Part shown: piece after piece, positions 10,286 to 20,644 of the stretch
Layout of the letters: each line of letters starts with the position of its first letter
Numbering within the stretch: position 1 is the first letter of the stretch
NCBI RefSeq assembly: GCF_019279795.1
Contig: NC_056733.1
Coordinates: 1,420,817,847-1,420,881,846, forward strand
Origin: Protopterus annectens
Lineage: Eukaryota > Chordata > Ceratodontiformes > Protopteridae
Length of the DNA: 64,000 nt
Reading direction: 5' to 3'
Program-made: the position numbers and the translations under genes
Notes under the pieces: generated by a model
Databases searched by the model: none
What the model saw: only the letters and a program-made list of their open reading frames with translations
Told to the model about the DNA's origin: nothing

Positions 10286-11880
10286 ATGTCAGAAAAAGTT
10301 AACCGTTGTATTTCTTGTGGGAAGCAAATACCTCATAAGGATTTTCATTCTTACTGTATTCCTTGCCTAGGCCCTGATCACAACGTTGCTAGCTGTCGGT
10401 TTTGTGCTAGATTTAACCAACGCACTATTAAGCGTCTGTACGATTTTGCCTTTCATTACTTTGGCCGCAGATTCAATTATATAATGCCGTCAGAACAGCC
10501 GATGACTGAAGTTTATAAAAAGTGCAAGGAAAAAGAAAAGGACGGGCATCAGAGGTCCAAAACCAATGAGTTTTCCGCTAAGCCAGTCGCCGGTTCTCAG
10601 TGAGGCACTTTCGCAGCCCCCGGCGCCCGCTATCTCAGAGCCACAGGCCGCTGATGACTCCCACGTGGAGCCAGCTAGGCCTCTGGGATACTCAAGGTAT
10701 TGGACAAGGTATTGGACTCTCGGAAACTGTTCCCTCAGATGGGTCCAGAGCCGCTGAGCAGTTATCTGCTTCTGAGGGTGTTTTCAGACCTACACAGTTA
10801 TATGTAAAGCCTACTTCAGCTTCCAAAGCAAAGACTAAAGCAGTTCTAAAGGCAAAGAAACAAGTGCAGCATTCTCCTGGACAGACTACCATGCCTAAAA
10901 AAGATGCTCAAAATGGCCGAAGACCTAATTACCCTGATCAGGGGTTCCCATCACCCTCCTGACAAGAGGCCTAGGCAAGAGACAGAATATGAATCTTCAG
11001 ATCAGATTTCCATTTCCTCTGACTCCTCTTCTGAACAGGAATACTCTCTTCCTCCTTACGAGGATTCTGATGCTGAAGAATCTATCCCTTCAGCCTCACC
11101 GCCTGAGGATTATTCTTTTGGGGAAACCGTGCATACCATGAGGGAGCACTTCCACTGGGAGAGCCAAGACTACTCAGAATCTAAGAAAAGGCTTAGAGAT
11201 TTATTCTCAGAGTCCGGACTTTCTTCTGACTCTTTACCTCCTGCCCCTGTTAAACCAGACAGATACTACAGGGTTCCAGATTCACATAAATTTCTTTATA
11301 AAAACCCTGCTGCTGATCCAGAAACTATTTCTCTGATCCAGAACCTATTTCTCAGGGTCCCAAAGGGGTCAAGGCTTCTACTGCAAAAAACCCTATCCCC
11401 TCTGATAGAGATTCAAGGGCACTAGACAGATGGGGAAAAAAAATTTACACTTCTGCTACTTTGGCTGTGAGGGCTTTAAATTGTCAATTTCATATGCTTA
11501 AATATCAGCAATACTTAATGTCACTGCTAAAACAGAAAATGTTGTTAAATTCTGATTGTGCAGAAAATAAGGAAATGCAGGATTTATTACATGCAACTGA
11601 ACAAGTGGAAAAGCATACATTGCAATGTGGTTTTGATTCTCTGGAGGCCTCTTGCAGGGCTGCAGTTATGGGTTCTGTCATTAGGAGGCATGCTTGGTTA
11701 AAGGAACAGAATCTGCCTGATCATGTTAAAGCAAAATTATTAGATGCTCCATTACAGCATGATACCTTATTTGGTGTTAAAGCAGAGGAGGTGTTGAAGA
11801 AAATGGAGGACAAAGCGAAATCTATGCAAACAGTAAAGGATTTCTTACAGGTACAGCCACCCAGATTTAGCAGGCACTAG
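10286..11880 (+). pseudogene. E2 gag-like ORF1, frameshifted
   Basis: Begins MSEKVNRCISCGKQIPHKDF with the full Cys/His finger (C-x2-C, H, C-x2-C, H, C-x2-C, then FNQRTIKR). The frame breaks near 10600, where a second frame carries on. It is open again from 10904 (KMAEDLITLIRGS) to 11425, with the SDAEESIPSASPPEDYSFGE acidic block and YRVPDSHKF. A short local duplication near 11325-11350 repeats CTGATCCAGAAC. The last part (11461-11880) holds ALNCQFHMLKYQQY and LKKMEDKAKSMQTVKDFL. The product would be the nucleic-acid-binding structural protein. Confidence 0.85.
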
Positions 11881-12134
11881 CTTACAAAGAACTGGTCCTT
11901 TTCAGTGTCAGACAGGCCACAAAGAGGCAGATACAGACACCCCAGAGGCAGATCCCAGCCCCAGGGCTCATACAGGCCTAAACAGTGGGATGCTTCTACC
12001 TCCAAAAGCGGAGAAGACAAATCACAGCCATACAGGAAACAGTCCCAATGACTTTCCTCTGCCAGCACCAAGCACTTATCTTTTGGCAGCCCCCTTAGGG
12101 GGAAAACTAGCACTTTTTTTCTCAAAACTGACAC

Positions 12135-13104
12135 ATGATCACCCAGGACAAATGGGTCTTGAATATAGTGTCCCAGGGGTACAGGTTCCACTTTCACACC
12201 CTGCCAAGGGCAAAAGGTATGCCAGACCTGCCACCCCATCAATGGGCAGAAGCACAAAAACAAGTTTCATCCCTCATGGACATGAGGGCTATTCAGCAAA
12301 TACCACAGCAAGAGCAGGGACAAGGATTTTACTCAAGACTTTTCTTGGTACCCAGAAAAGACAAAGCCTGGAGACCGATACTGGACATGTCTATTCTAAA
12401 CACATTTCTGGACGTTCCTAAATTCAAAATGTTGACTCTGCAGCAGCTTCTGCCCATGCTGGGCAAGAAGGCTTGGCTTGTAACTTTGGACCTAAAAGAG
12501 GCATTCCTGCATATTCCAATCAGACAATCTTGCAGAAGATACCTCAGATTCATAGCTGGCTCAATGCACTACCAATTCTCTGCACTGCCCTTTGGCTTAT
12601 CTACTGCGCCCAGGGTCTTCACAAAATGCCTGGCACCAGTAATTGCTTTTTGCAGACAGAGGAATTCAAATGTATCCTTACTTGGACGATTGCCTTATTC
12701 AAGTAGAGAACAAGGACATTCTATTAAAGCATCTGGCGTTTGTAAAAAGATTACTAATTTGCCTAGGGTACACAGTAAACGAAAAGAAATCGAAACTAGT
12801 ACTCTCTCAAGAGATAATATTCCTGGGTGCAAGCTTAAGTACAACTGCCCAGATGGCTTATCTCACGCCAGACAAACAAAGGCAACTGACTTCTTACTTC
12901 AAAATGTTGGCAACAAAGACCCAGCTATCTGCAAGAAAAATTCTGCAAGCTTTGGTCTTCGTGGCATCCTGCATTCTGCTAATTCCGTATGCCAGACTGC
13001 ATATGAGGAAACTACAATGGTATCTAAAAAGTGTTTGGACTCAACAGTGTCACAGCCTGGAAACCTTAATTACCCTCATTCCCTGCCTGCAACAGGAGTT
13101 TTGA
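12135..13104 (+). pseudogene. E2 reverse transcriptase
   Basis: The frame from 12135 has DKWVLNIVSQGYRFHFHTLP, GFYSRLFLVPRK, LDVPKFKMLTLQQLLP, VTLDLKEAFLHIPI and SALPFGLSTAPRVFTK. Near 12655 the reading moves to the frame 12643-13104, which carries YPYLDDCLIQ, the LGYTVNEKKSKLV thumb block and YLTPDKQRQL. So all catalytic residues are encoded but across one frameshift. Confidence 0.85.
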
Positions 13105-13939
13105 TGGTGGGCACAGGCCTGTCACCACAACAAGGGACAGCCATTCACCCTACCCACAGCCAGGCAGTCAATAACAACAAATGCTTCAGACTATGCCTGG
13201 GGGGCCCACATGGCAGGAAAATGTATTCAGGGCACATGGCCCATAAGCCAAAGGCATCTTCATATCAATCAAAAAGAGATGCTAGCTGTTCAAAATGCCC
13301 TGACAGCTTTTCTACTCCATCAAGGACAACTGATAAGGACGGACAATACTACAGTCATGTGGTACATAAACAGAGAGGCACTCATTCCTACCCCCTCTGC
13401 AGACAAACCGTGACTTTGTGGGACACAGCATTGGCTTATCAAGTACACCTGCAAGCACAATTCCTGCCAGGAAAGAAAAATACTCTGGCAGACTAAGCAG
13501 AAACCTCACGGATCCCCACGAGTGGGAACTGGATCCACAAGTCTTCAGCATGATAATAAAGAAATGGGGATGCCCAGACATAAATCTATTTGCCTCCCCT
13601 CACAACTGCCAACTACAGAGATTCTGCACAAGGACTTATCACAAGCAAGCATGGAAAGTGGATGCTGTATCATTCAGCTGGAAAACCCTAACAGTATATG
13701 CCTTTCCTCCTCTGCCTCTCCTCTCCAAGGTACTCCTAATGGTCAGACAAGAGAAGCCAAAAATGATTCTGATTGCTCCAGATTGGCCCCGCCAGCACTG
13801 GTACTCAATCCTAAAGAGCTTGTCTCAAGGCCCAGCCTGGACATTGCCTCTAATTCCTCATTTACTGACCCAACGAAACAATCAGATCCTGCACAGCCAA
13901 CTCAGAACTCTAAATCTGGCAGCATGGTGGATAATGTAG
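13105..13939 (+). pseudogene. E2 RNase H and connection domain
   Basis: Runs in pieces. 13210-13413 has LHINQKEMLAVQNALTAF and RTDNTTVMWYIN. A 4-base loss near 13370 destroys the QGGTHSYPLC block. 13418-13939 has DPHEWELDPQVF, INLFASPHN, VYAFPPLPLLSKVLL and LIAPDWPRQHWY. The order is the same as in every other copy. Confidence 0.82.
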
Positions 13940-13966
13940 CCATTCAGAACACACCTCTCTAAAGCA

Positions 13967-14977
13967 GTGATGTATGTTATTTTGGAGGCCAGGAGGCCCA
14001 GTACCAGAAAATCTTATGCAGAAAAATGGAAAAGATTCTGTGCTTGGAACCAGGCACAAGGAATTGATATGTTTCTACCAAATATTCCTCAGATTTTACA
14101 ATACCTAACTGAGATGCTGGACAAAGGCCTATCCTTTTCATCAATTAAAATCCATGTCTCTGCCATTTCAGCTCATTACAATACGGAACCACCAATTTTT
14201 TCACATCCATTGCTAAGACAGTACCTCAGAGGGGCCAAAAACATAAGCCCTCCAAGGAGAGCACCAATGCCTGCATGGGATCTCAATTATGTTTTGGAAA
14301 AACTCACACTGCCACCTTTTGAGCCAGCCAATACAGCTGAAATAAAGTTCTTATCTTGGAAATCAGCTCTGCTCCTAGCAGTAACCTCTGCAGGACGAGT
14401 CTCAGAGTTACAGGCACTCATGGCTGTGGAACCTTTTATCATTTTCCATCCAGACAGGGTTTCTCCGAGGACTAACCCGACATTTATGCCTAAGGTAATG
14501 TCCAGTGTAGCCCTTAACCAAACCATTCATTTGCCTACCTTTTACCCAAACCCACAGAATAAGGGTGAGAGACTCCTGCATTCTTTGGACATACACAGAC
14601 AGCTACACTTCTACTTGGACAGAACTAAAGCCTTCAGAAAGACTGAGCAACTCTTAGTAGCATATGCTGCAGGATCACAAGGAAAGGCTATCTCAAAGCA
14701 GACTATTTCAAAATGGATAGGCCACTGCATTCATTTCTGCTATTCACAACATGGCAAATCAGTGCCTAAGGGCATTAGGCCTCACTCAACCAGAGCAGCA
14801 GCCACTTCAGCAGCCTTCCTCAGAGGAGTACCAGCCAAAGACATTTTAGAGGCTGCAACTTGGAGTTCAGTGCACACTTTTACCAAGCACTACCACTTAC
14901 CTCTCTACTCTAAATCAAGAGCAGGCTTTGCCACTACATTTCTGCAGGGCCTTATAGCCTCTCCTAATCCTATTTAG
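13967..14977 (+). CDS. E2 tyrosine recombinase, intact frame (336 aa)
   Basis: An uninterrupted frame covers the whole recombinase. The core-binding part starts YVILEARRPSTRKSYAEKW and includes LSFSSIKIHVSAISAHY. The catalytic part has SAGRVSELQAL (first Arg; most relatives read SARRVSEL), the QGKAISKQTISKWI block, HSTRAAATSAAF (His and Arg), ATWSSVHTF (Trp) and KHYHL (nucleophile Tyr at 14891-14893). It would integrate the circular DNA product. The ATG at 13967 is internal to the usual overlap with RNase H, so the native protein may start further upstream in another arrangement. All expected catalytic residues are visible, so activity is possible but untested. Confidence 0.88.
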   Translation: MMYVILEARRPSTRKSYAEKWKRFCAWNQAQGIDMFLPNIPQILQYLTEMLDKGLSFSSIKIHVSAISAHYNTEPPIFSHPLLRQYLRGAKNISPPRRAPMPAWDLNYVLEKLTLPPFEPANTAEIKFLSWKSALLLAVTSAGRVSELQALMAVEPFIIFHPDRVSPRTNPTFMPKVMSSVALNQTIHLPTFYPNPQNKGERLLHSLDIHRQLHFYLDRTKAFRKTEQLLVAYAAGSQGKAISKQTISKWIGHCIHFCYSQHGKSVPKGIRPHSTRAAATSAAFLRGVPAKDILEAATWSSVHTFTKHYHLPLYSKSRAGFATTFLQGLIASPNPI

Positions 14978-15007
14978 ACCCAGCCACCCAACCTCAGCTT
15001 TGGGATT

Positions 15008-15114
15008 CAACCAAAGTGTAATGACTGCAACAGTGAAACACTATTAACATAGTACAGTTGTGTACCTACCATAAATGTAGATGTTCGAGTGTATTCACTG
15101 TTGCAGTCCAGGTT
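15008..15114 (+). repeat. E2 ICR
   Basis: The reverse complement of the left tip (to 15050) is joined to the reverse complement of the right tip (from 15051) at CAT|AGTACAG. The left-tip half reads AACACTATTAACAT and matches E2's own ATGTTCATAGTG tip rather than that of family A. Confidence 0.88.
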
Positions 15115-15286
15115 ACCCACCCACCATCCCCCTTTTTCTTTGCTGGGACTTATCTGTACTTCTCTATCCTATACAACCTATGTGGTGTATTTGCTTGTAG
15201 ATGAAGGAATTGTTTATTTTTTGTGCATGCATACTTATTGGCATAATTTTCAGCCTACCAATTTGGGGGCACCTGACATCTGGGGC

Positions 15287-15496
15287 AAGAAAAACTGAAG
15301 AAAGTGGCGTCGGCTGCATCTTTTATACCCCTGATGCACTGACATCAGGGAAGAGGTGATAGCAACCGACGCCAGACCTAGACTTTGGAATTCAGGCCAA
15401 CTGCGGGTAGCCTGCCAGCAGGATAACCCAAGTGTAATGACTGCAACAGTGAATACACTCTAACATCTACATTTATGGTAGGTACACAACTGTACT
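15287..15496 (-). repeat. E2 right ITR
   Basis: Inverse of 9964-10150 plus the right-specific tip ending CTGTACT. The inner part carries TTTTATACCCC, the TATA box in reverse, so a second copy of the promoter points back into the element. Confidence 0.9.
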
Positions 15497-16400
15497 TTTT
15501 GTTATCAAATTTCTGATTCAGACTCTGAAGAAAGCTTACTTTCTGATTCTCCCTGTGGGGGGGTTCTCTTACTCCTGAGGCTATTGTTAGAATGTCCCAT
15601 TGTTTTCATATGAGAACAGTGAGGTTTCAAAAAAATACTGTTACAGAAGGATTTTCCAGAACCCACACCCATTCCTCCTGTCTTGTCTGCTTTAAACGAT
15701 CTATGTCTTACTGCCTGTAATTTTCCTGGTAGTAAGCCAGCTGTTTCTAAAAAGGCAGATAAGATGTATGTATTTCCTCAGTCTTAATTTTTTATACACC
15801 ATTTCCAAACCTGACCCAGCAGCTATAGCCTAAGTTGACTCCTGTGCTGCTAAGCAGTTAGTTAATTAGACTCTTACTCTTTACTAATTTGGATGGGAAA
15901 ATGGTTAGGGGGGGGGGTGTATACTTCTGCAACTTTGAATTTTGGATTTTTAAATTGTCAGGCTCATATTTTAATTTTTTTTCTGATATTGTGAAGTATG
16001 AGGAATGTTTTATCTGCAGGGTCTTCTGTGAAGAAAAATCTGCTTTAAATAATTTGTTTATACTATTGCTCAGGTAACTGCTCATTGTCTACAGTGTGTG
16101 TAGGACTCTGTTTATATTTCGCCACTGGTACAATTTCAAGGAGGTTTGCATGGCTGCATTCTCAGAACATTGTGGATGATGTTAAAATAAGATTTTAAAT
16201 TCTCCCTTGGATAGAGATTTGATGTTTAGTCCATCTGCTGCAAATGTGATCAAAAACATGTGATGAAAGGGCCAAGCTGATCCAGCAAATTTGTAAGTTT
16301 TTCTTACCCTCCTTTTCCAAATTCTACAAGGGATTTTCTTTCTCCCTGTCCACTTTTGGCAAAAAAAAAAAAAAAAACAGAATAAACAGTCTCAACAGAA
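15497..16400 (+). pseudogene. D0 gag remnant, part 2
   Basis: Decayed but collinear with young gag. 15510-15555 reads as a Ser/Asp acidic block, 15670-15780 contains IPPVLSALNDLC and SKKADKMYVFPQ (compare IPPVLDIVDDVF and KPDRYYRVPDS), 15918-15965 contains YTSATLNFGFLNCQ (compare YTSATLAIRALNCQ), and 16140-16190 contains RRFAWLHSQNIVDDVKIRF (compare RRHAWLKEQSLPDHVKAKL). Many stops and frameshifts. A 17-base A run lies near 16361. This block shows that D0 is a DIRS gag of a divergent family. Confidence 0.72.
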
Positions 16401-16509
16401 TTCAGGTAAACAGATGTTTAAGAAGTGACAAGGAGGTTCCAAGCAGTATTCTTAAAAATACCAAAACCAAGGATACTTCCAACAAGTCTGAATGACTGTG
16501 CAAGAGACT

Positions 16510-16813
16510 TTTGGCCAACAGTGGGTGAGAAAAGAGGGGTGGTTCAGTGTTATAATGTGCTGAAATGGCAGAGGCATGAATTTTGATAGACAAGAAGGAT
16601 AGGCTCTTGTGGAGCATTTCTGTAAAGTACTGAAGGATATGAGGTAAGCTGGGCACCGTAGTGCCCATCCCTCGAATCTGGCTCCAGGAACAGTATCTTT
16701 TCCACTTTTCAGGATATGATTTTCTAGTTCTAGGTCTCCTTGCTTCCAGAATGACATCTAGCACCTGCTTACTGAGGGATGCTATTGGAGAGATCAAGGA
16801 ATTAGCCACCTTG
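16510..16813 (-). pseudogene. Inverted YR fragment (C1-like) inside D0
   Basis: On the minus strand this reads LDVILEARRPRTRKSYPEKW, then SQIRGMGTTVPSLPHILQY and AISAHYNTEPPLFSHPLL: the N-terminal half of a DIRS recombinase. It is nearly identical to E3 sequence at 25940-26226, which lies on the plus strand. It has no ITRs, starts and ends abruptly, and splits the D0 gag end from the D0 RT start. It is therefore a recent fragment copied or transposed in reverse, not a decayed part of D0. Confidence 0.8.
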
Positions 16814-17084
16814 ATTCTCTTTTTCTTCCTGAAAGTCCGACTTTCCAGTTTTCTCTTTGGCTTCTGAAGATCATTTGTCAGGGTTACAGTTGGCAATGGG
16901 AGGAAATTCCTCCTTTCCAAGGTGTCATTTCACATCCTGTAGATCAGTCTGTTTCATTTCCACCTGTTCTTCGTCCCATGCTGTCCGAAGTAGTGGTAGA
17001 ATCAGCCCCTCCTTTCCAGATGGGGAAGGGATTTTATTCAAGGGTGTTCGTAGTCCCAAAGAAAGAAACCTGTTTGACACCCAG
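16814..17084 (+). pseudogene. D0 RT N-terminal remnant
   Basis: In one frame, ICQGYSWQWEEIPPFQGV (about 16872-16925) corresponds to the ISQGYRFHFHTLPPFKGM region, and GKGFYSRVFVVPKKE (about 17025-17068) corresponds to GQGFYSRLFLVPKKG. E3 interrupts it at 17084/17085. No later RT of D0 is found after E3. Confidence 0.72.
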
Positions 17085-17263
17085 ATGTTCTTCGTGTTTC
17101 ACTGTTGCAGTCATTTCATTTGGGTAATCTGCTTCCAGGTTGCTCTCAGTTGGCCTGATTAACAAAGTCTTGGGTCCTGCGTCAGTTGCTGTCCCTTCAT
17201 GACGTCAGGTCGTCAGGGGTATAAAACATGCAGCCGATGCCATTACATCAGTCTTTCTTGCCG
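17085..17263 (+). repeat. E3 left ITR with TATA box
   Basis: Inverse of 27250-27420. TATAAAA at 17220-17226 lies about 30 bases before CATCAGTCTTTCTTGCCG. It shares the GTTTCACTGTTGCAGTCAT tip with E9, E11 and E13. Confidence 0.88.
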
Positions 17264-17399
17264 TGCAGTGCCTGAAGCAGAAGCAGTTCGCAAGTGCCGA
17301 TCGGCTGACTCCTGAAATTTTCGTTTTCGAGTTTCAGTACCGAAGTCTTCAGCTAAAGTTAAGTACCCAGTTGGGGAAACTTTTTCTTGCTCCTTTCCA

Positions 17400-19053
17400 A
17401 TGTCAGTAAAAGTTAATAATTGCATTACTTGTGGAAAGCAAATACCTCATAAAGATTTTCATTCGTACTGTATTCCTTGCCTAGGCCCTGATCACAATGC
17501 ACCTTGCTGTCGGTTTTGTGCTTCATTTAATCAGCGCACTATCCGTCGTCTGTATATTTTTGCCTCTAAATATTTCGGTTCTCTGTTTAACTATCCATAA
17601 ATGTCGTCTGTTAGCCATCTGACCAACGGGATTCCGAAAAAACGCAAAGATAAAGAAAGAGAGAGGCCGTCGAGGTCCAAAACTGCCGACGACGCTTCTC
17701 CTAAGCCAGTCGCCAGTTCGCCAGTACTCAGTGAGGCTGCTTTTGCAGCATCTGATACCCGCTACTTCTAATTGGCAGGCCTCTACTGAGACCTATTCGG
17801 AGTCCGGTAAACCGCGAGATACTTCAACTATGGAACCCGCGGATGTCTCTACCTTGGATGGGTTCAAAGCTGCTGTGCAGGCACTGGCTTCTGAGGGTGT
17901 ATTCAGGCCTACGGACTTGCATATTAAATCGACGCCTCCTTCATTACTAAGGCCTAAATCTCGATCCATGTCTAAAAAACTGACGCCCAGGCCACGTGCT
18001 CAGGCCCCTATGCCTAAAAAAAACAAATGATAAAAAATGGCTGAAGATCTAATAACTCTAATCAGGGGTAACCAACCCCCCCCCCCCCCTCCCCAAGAGG
18101 CCTAGGGCTGAGCTTGATTATGAATCTTCTGATCAGGATTCTGTTTCTTCTGACTCTTCTGATGATCTGGATTTGTCCTTACCTACTTATGAGGATTCTG
18201 ATGCAGAGGATTGTGTTCCCTCTGCTTCCCCTCCTGAGAATTTTTCTTTTAGGGAAACCTTACATACTCTAAGGGAGCATTTTCACTGGGAAAGCCAGGA
18301 ATTTTCTGATTCAAAAAAGAGGCTTAGGGATTTCCTTCTTCTACCTCAGCATAGGCCTTTGGCTATTCCTCCTGTACTAGACATTGTTGTTGATGTTTTC
18401 TCTGAATCCAGTTTGGCCCCTGATTCCCTGCCTACTGCTCCTAGTAAACCTGACCGATACTACAGGGTTCCTGACTCCCACAAATTCCTTTTCAAAAATC
18501 CTATTGCAGATCCAGAGACTATTTCTCAGGGGCCCAAGGGCATTAAGGCTTCTACTGCTAAAAATCCTACCTCTTCTGATAGAGACACTGGGGCGCTGGA
18601 TGGATGGGGTAAAAAGGTTTATACTTTAGCAACCTTGGCAATCAGAGCTTTAAACTGACAATTTCATATGTTAAAAATCAGCAACATGTTATTGGACTGC
18701 TTAAACAGAAAATTATGTTGATTCCTGACTGTGTGGAAAATAAAGATTTACAGGATTTAATGCATTTTGCTGAACAAGTTGGAAAACATACTTTGCAATG
18801 TGGTTTTGATTCTTTAGAGGCCTCTTGCAGGGCTGCTGTTACTGGGTTTGTGCTTAGAAGGCATGTTTGGCTTAAGGAGCAATTTTTGCCTGATCATGTT
18901 ACAGCTACATTGTTGGGTGCTCCTTTAAATCAGGACCGCCTGTTTGGCAACAAGGCTGAAGAATTTCTTAAAAAGATGGAAGATAAAGCTAAATCTATGC
19001 AAACTGTTAAAGATTTTTTACAAGTGCAGCCTCTTAGATTTAGTAGGCACTGA
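17400..19053 (+). pseudogene. E3 gag-like ORF1, stops and frameshifts
   Basis: Starts MSVKVNNCITCGKQIPHKDF with the standard finger. A stop follows at 17598 (NYP then TAA, where E9 reads NYPEM). 18030-18100 has the KMAEDLITLIRG-like block with a C run expanded to more than a dozen bases at the proline codons before KRPR. 18173-18658 carries the acidic block and YRVPDSHKFLFKNP. A TGA at 18656-18658 replaces the Cys codon of LNCQFHM, and E9 has the same change. 18715-19053 completes the protein with KKMEDKAKSMQTVKDFLQ. Confidence 0.82.
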
Positions 19054-19241
19054 CCTACTAAGAATTGGTCCTTTCCAGTCCCTTCCAGATCTTCTCACAC
19101 CAAACCCAGACGCAGCAAAAAACCCAGGTTTCAGTCCCTGGGGGGACACAGAACTAAGCAGTGGGGGGGGGGGGGCTCCACTTCAAATCTGGGAATAGAA
19201 AGACACCCCCCTATGGTAAACAGTCTCAATGACTTCATTTT

Positions 19242-20241
19242 CAAATTTCCAAGCACTTATCTTCTGACTGCCCCTTTGGGGGGAAAGATTGCTCTTCATG
19301 CAAAGAACTGAGAACTCATAACCCAGGACAAATGGGCTTTAAATATAGTGTCCCAGGGATACAGATTTCATTTCCACACGTTGCCAACGCCAAATGGGTG
19401 GCCGGACCTGCCCCCAAATCAGTGGGCAGAGGCTCAAAAACAAGTACTTTTTCTGTTAAGCATGGGGGCTATTCAACTGGTACCAGAAGAGGAAAAGGGA
19501 CAAGGTTTCTACTCCAGACTTTTCCTGGTACTCAGAAAAGACAAATCATGGTGTCCAATCCTGGACCTGTCTACTCTAAACACCTTTCTTGAGATTCCAA
19601 AATTCAAGATGCTGACTCTTCACCAATTATTTCCTTATGCTAGGCAAAGACGCCTGGTTGGCAACACTAGATTTAAAAGAATCATACCTGCACATCCCAG
19701 TCAGGGAATCTTGCGGAAGATACCTACGCTTCAAAGCAGGCTACACGCATTATCAGTTCTTTGCACTGCCCTTTGGCTTGTTTACTGCACCCAGGGTATT
19801 CACAAAGTGCCTGGCTCCAGTTATTGCATTTTGCAGGCAAAGAAGTATTCAAATATACCCATACCTGGACGATTGTCTAATTCAGGCAGAAACCTAGGGC
19901 ATACTTTTTAATCATCTGGCGTTTGTAAAAAGGGTTCTAACTTGTCTGGGGTACACCATAAACGAAAAGAAATCACAACTGGTACCCTGCCAACAAATTG
20001 CATTGCTCGAATACAACTTCCCATATGGCTTACCTCACGCCAGAAAAGCAAATTCATTTGATAACCTACTTCCAACAAGTGGCCACAAAACCTTGCTATC
20101 TGCAAGACAAATACTGGAAGCCTTGGGGTTCATGGCCTCCTGCATTCTTCTAATTTCATATGCAAGACTGAATATGAGGAAACTACAGTGGTATCTAAAA
20201 AGCCTATGGAGTCCAACATTCTTACAGCCTAGAAACAATGA
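19242..20241 (+). pseudogene. E3 reverse transcriptase, interrupted by E4
   Basis: Pieces in order: SQGYRFHFHTLPTPNGWPD and GFYSRLFLVLRKDKSW (19348-19560), LDLKESYLHIPV, FALPFGLFTAPRVFTK and YPYLDDCLIQ (19637-19890), then ARQILEALGFMASCILL (about 20100). The catalytic YLDD is preserved. A stop follows at about 19895 and E4 cuts in at 20241. The reading resumes at 25071. Confidence 0.82.
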
Positions 20242-20412
20242 ATCTGAAGTAGGAATTTGTCTGCAACCTGTGGGTTACGGATCCGATATCGGATCCGATC
20301 CGGCAACTTGTTTCAAGCTAATGGATCTGAGCTCCTAGCCCCTCCCTTCACCCATAATCCCCTGCCAACCCCTACATGACCTCAGATCTAGTTTGCCGTG
20401 CTTGTGATGGCA
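20242..20412 (+). repeat. E4 left ITR
   Basis: Inverse of the right ITR at 24882-25020. It includes the self-complementary GGATCCGATATCGGATCC at 20279-20296 and the block AGCCCCTCCCTTCACCC. It ends before AGTTTGCCGTG. Confidence 0.85.
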
Positions 20413-20644
20413 GGATCCTTTTTGAGCTCCAGATAAGTGACAAGAAAAACTTTTTCTTCAAAAAAATAATTTTTTGTTTAAATTAACTGTTTTTAAGTGT
20501 GTCTGAGTTAGGTTCCCTATTTTTTTTTTGTTTACTTAATACCCTCCCTTCGCTGGTCGCTAGTGTGTGAGTGTTTGTGGTGTGCTTTTGGGGCCTGTGT
20601 GTGTGTGTAGTTGTTTTTCTTTTCTTTGACAAAAAAAAAGGGGA

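Larger units (their letters stand above)
9964..15496 (+). mobile_element. E2: full-length DIRS, family B
   Basis: A 5533-bp copy from ATGTTCATAG to CTGTACT in the D0 gag. Host flanks are ATTCAAGG on the left and TTTTGTTATC on the right, without duplication. It has ITRs, gag, RT/RNase H, an unbroken YR frame and an ICR. Gag and RT carry frameshifts. It is the best preserved recombinase of its family here. Confidence 0.95.

Noticed and set aside
16661..16867. Plus-strand frame with IWLQEQYLFHFSGYDF
   Set aside because: Antisense shadow of the inverted recombinase fragment; the same shadow is on the minus strand of E3 at 25752-26081.
17080..17162. Recurring small frames reading FVFHCCSHYIWVI or similar
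   Set aside because: These are translations of the ITR tips (GTGTTTCACTGTTGCAGTCAT), repeated because the ITR is repeated.
18061..18090. CRISPR array or bacterial features
   Set aside because: No spaced repeats and no bacterial gene structure; the content is eukaryotic retroelements.
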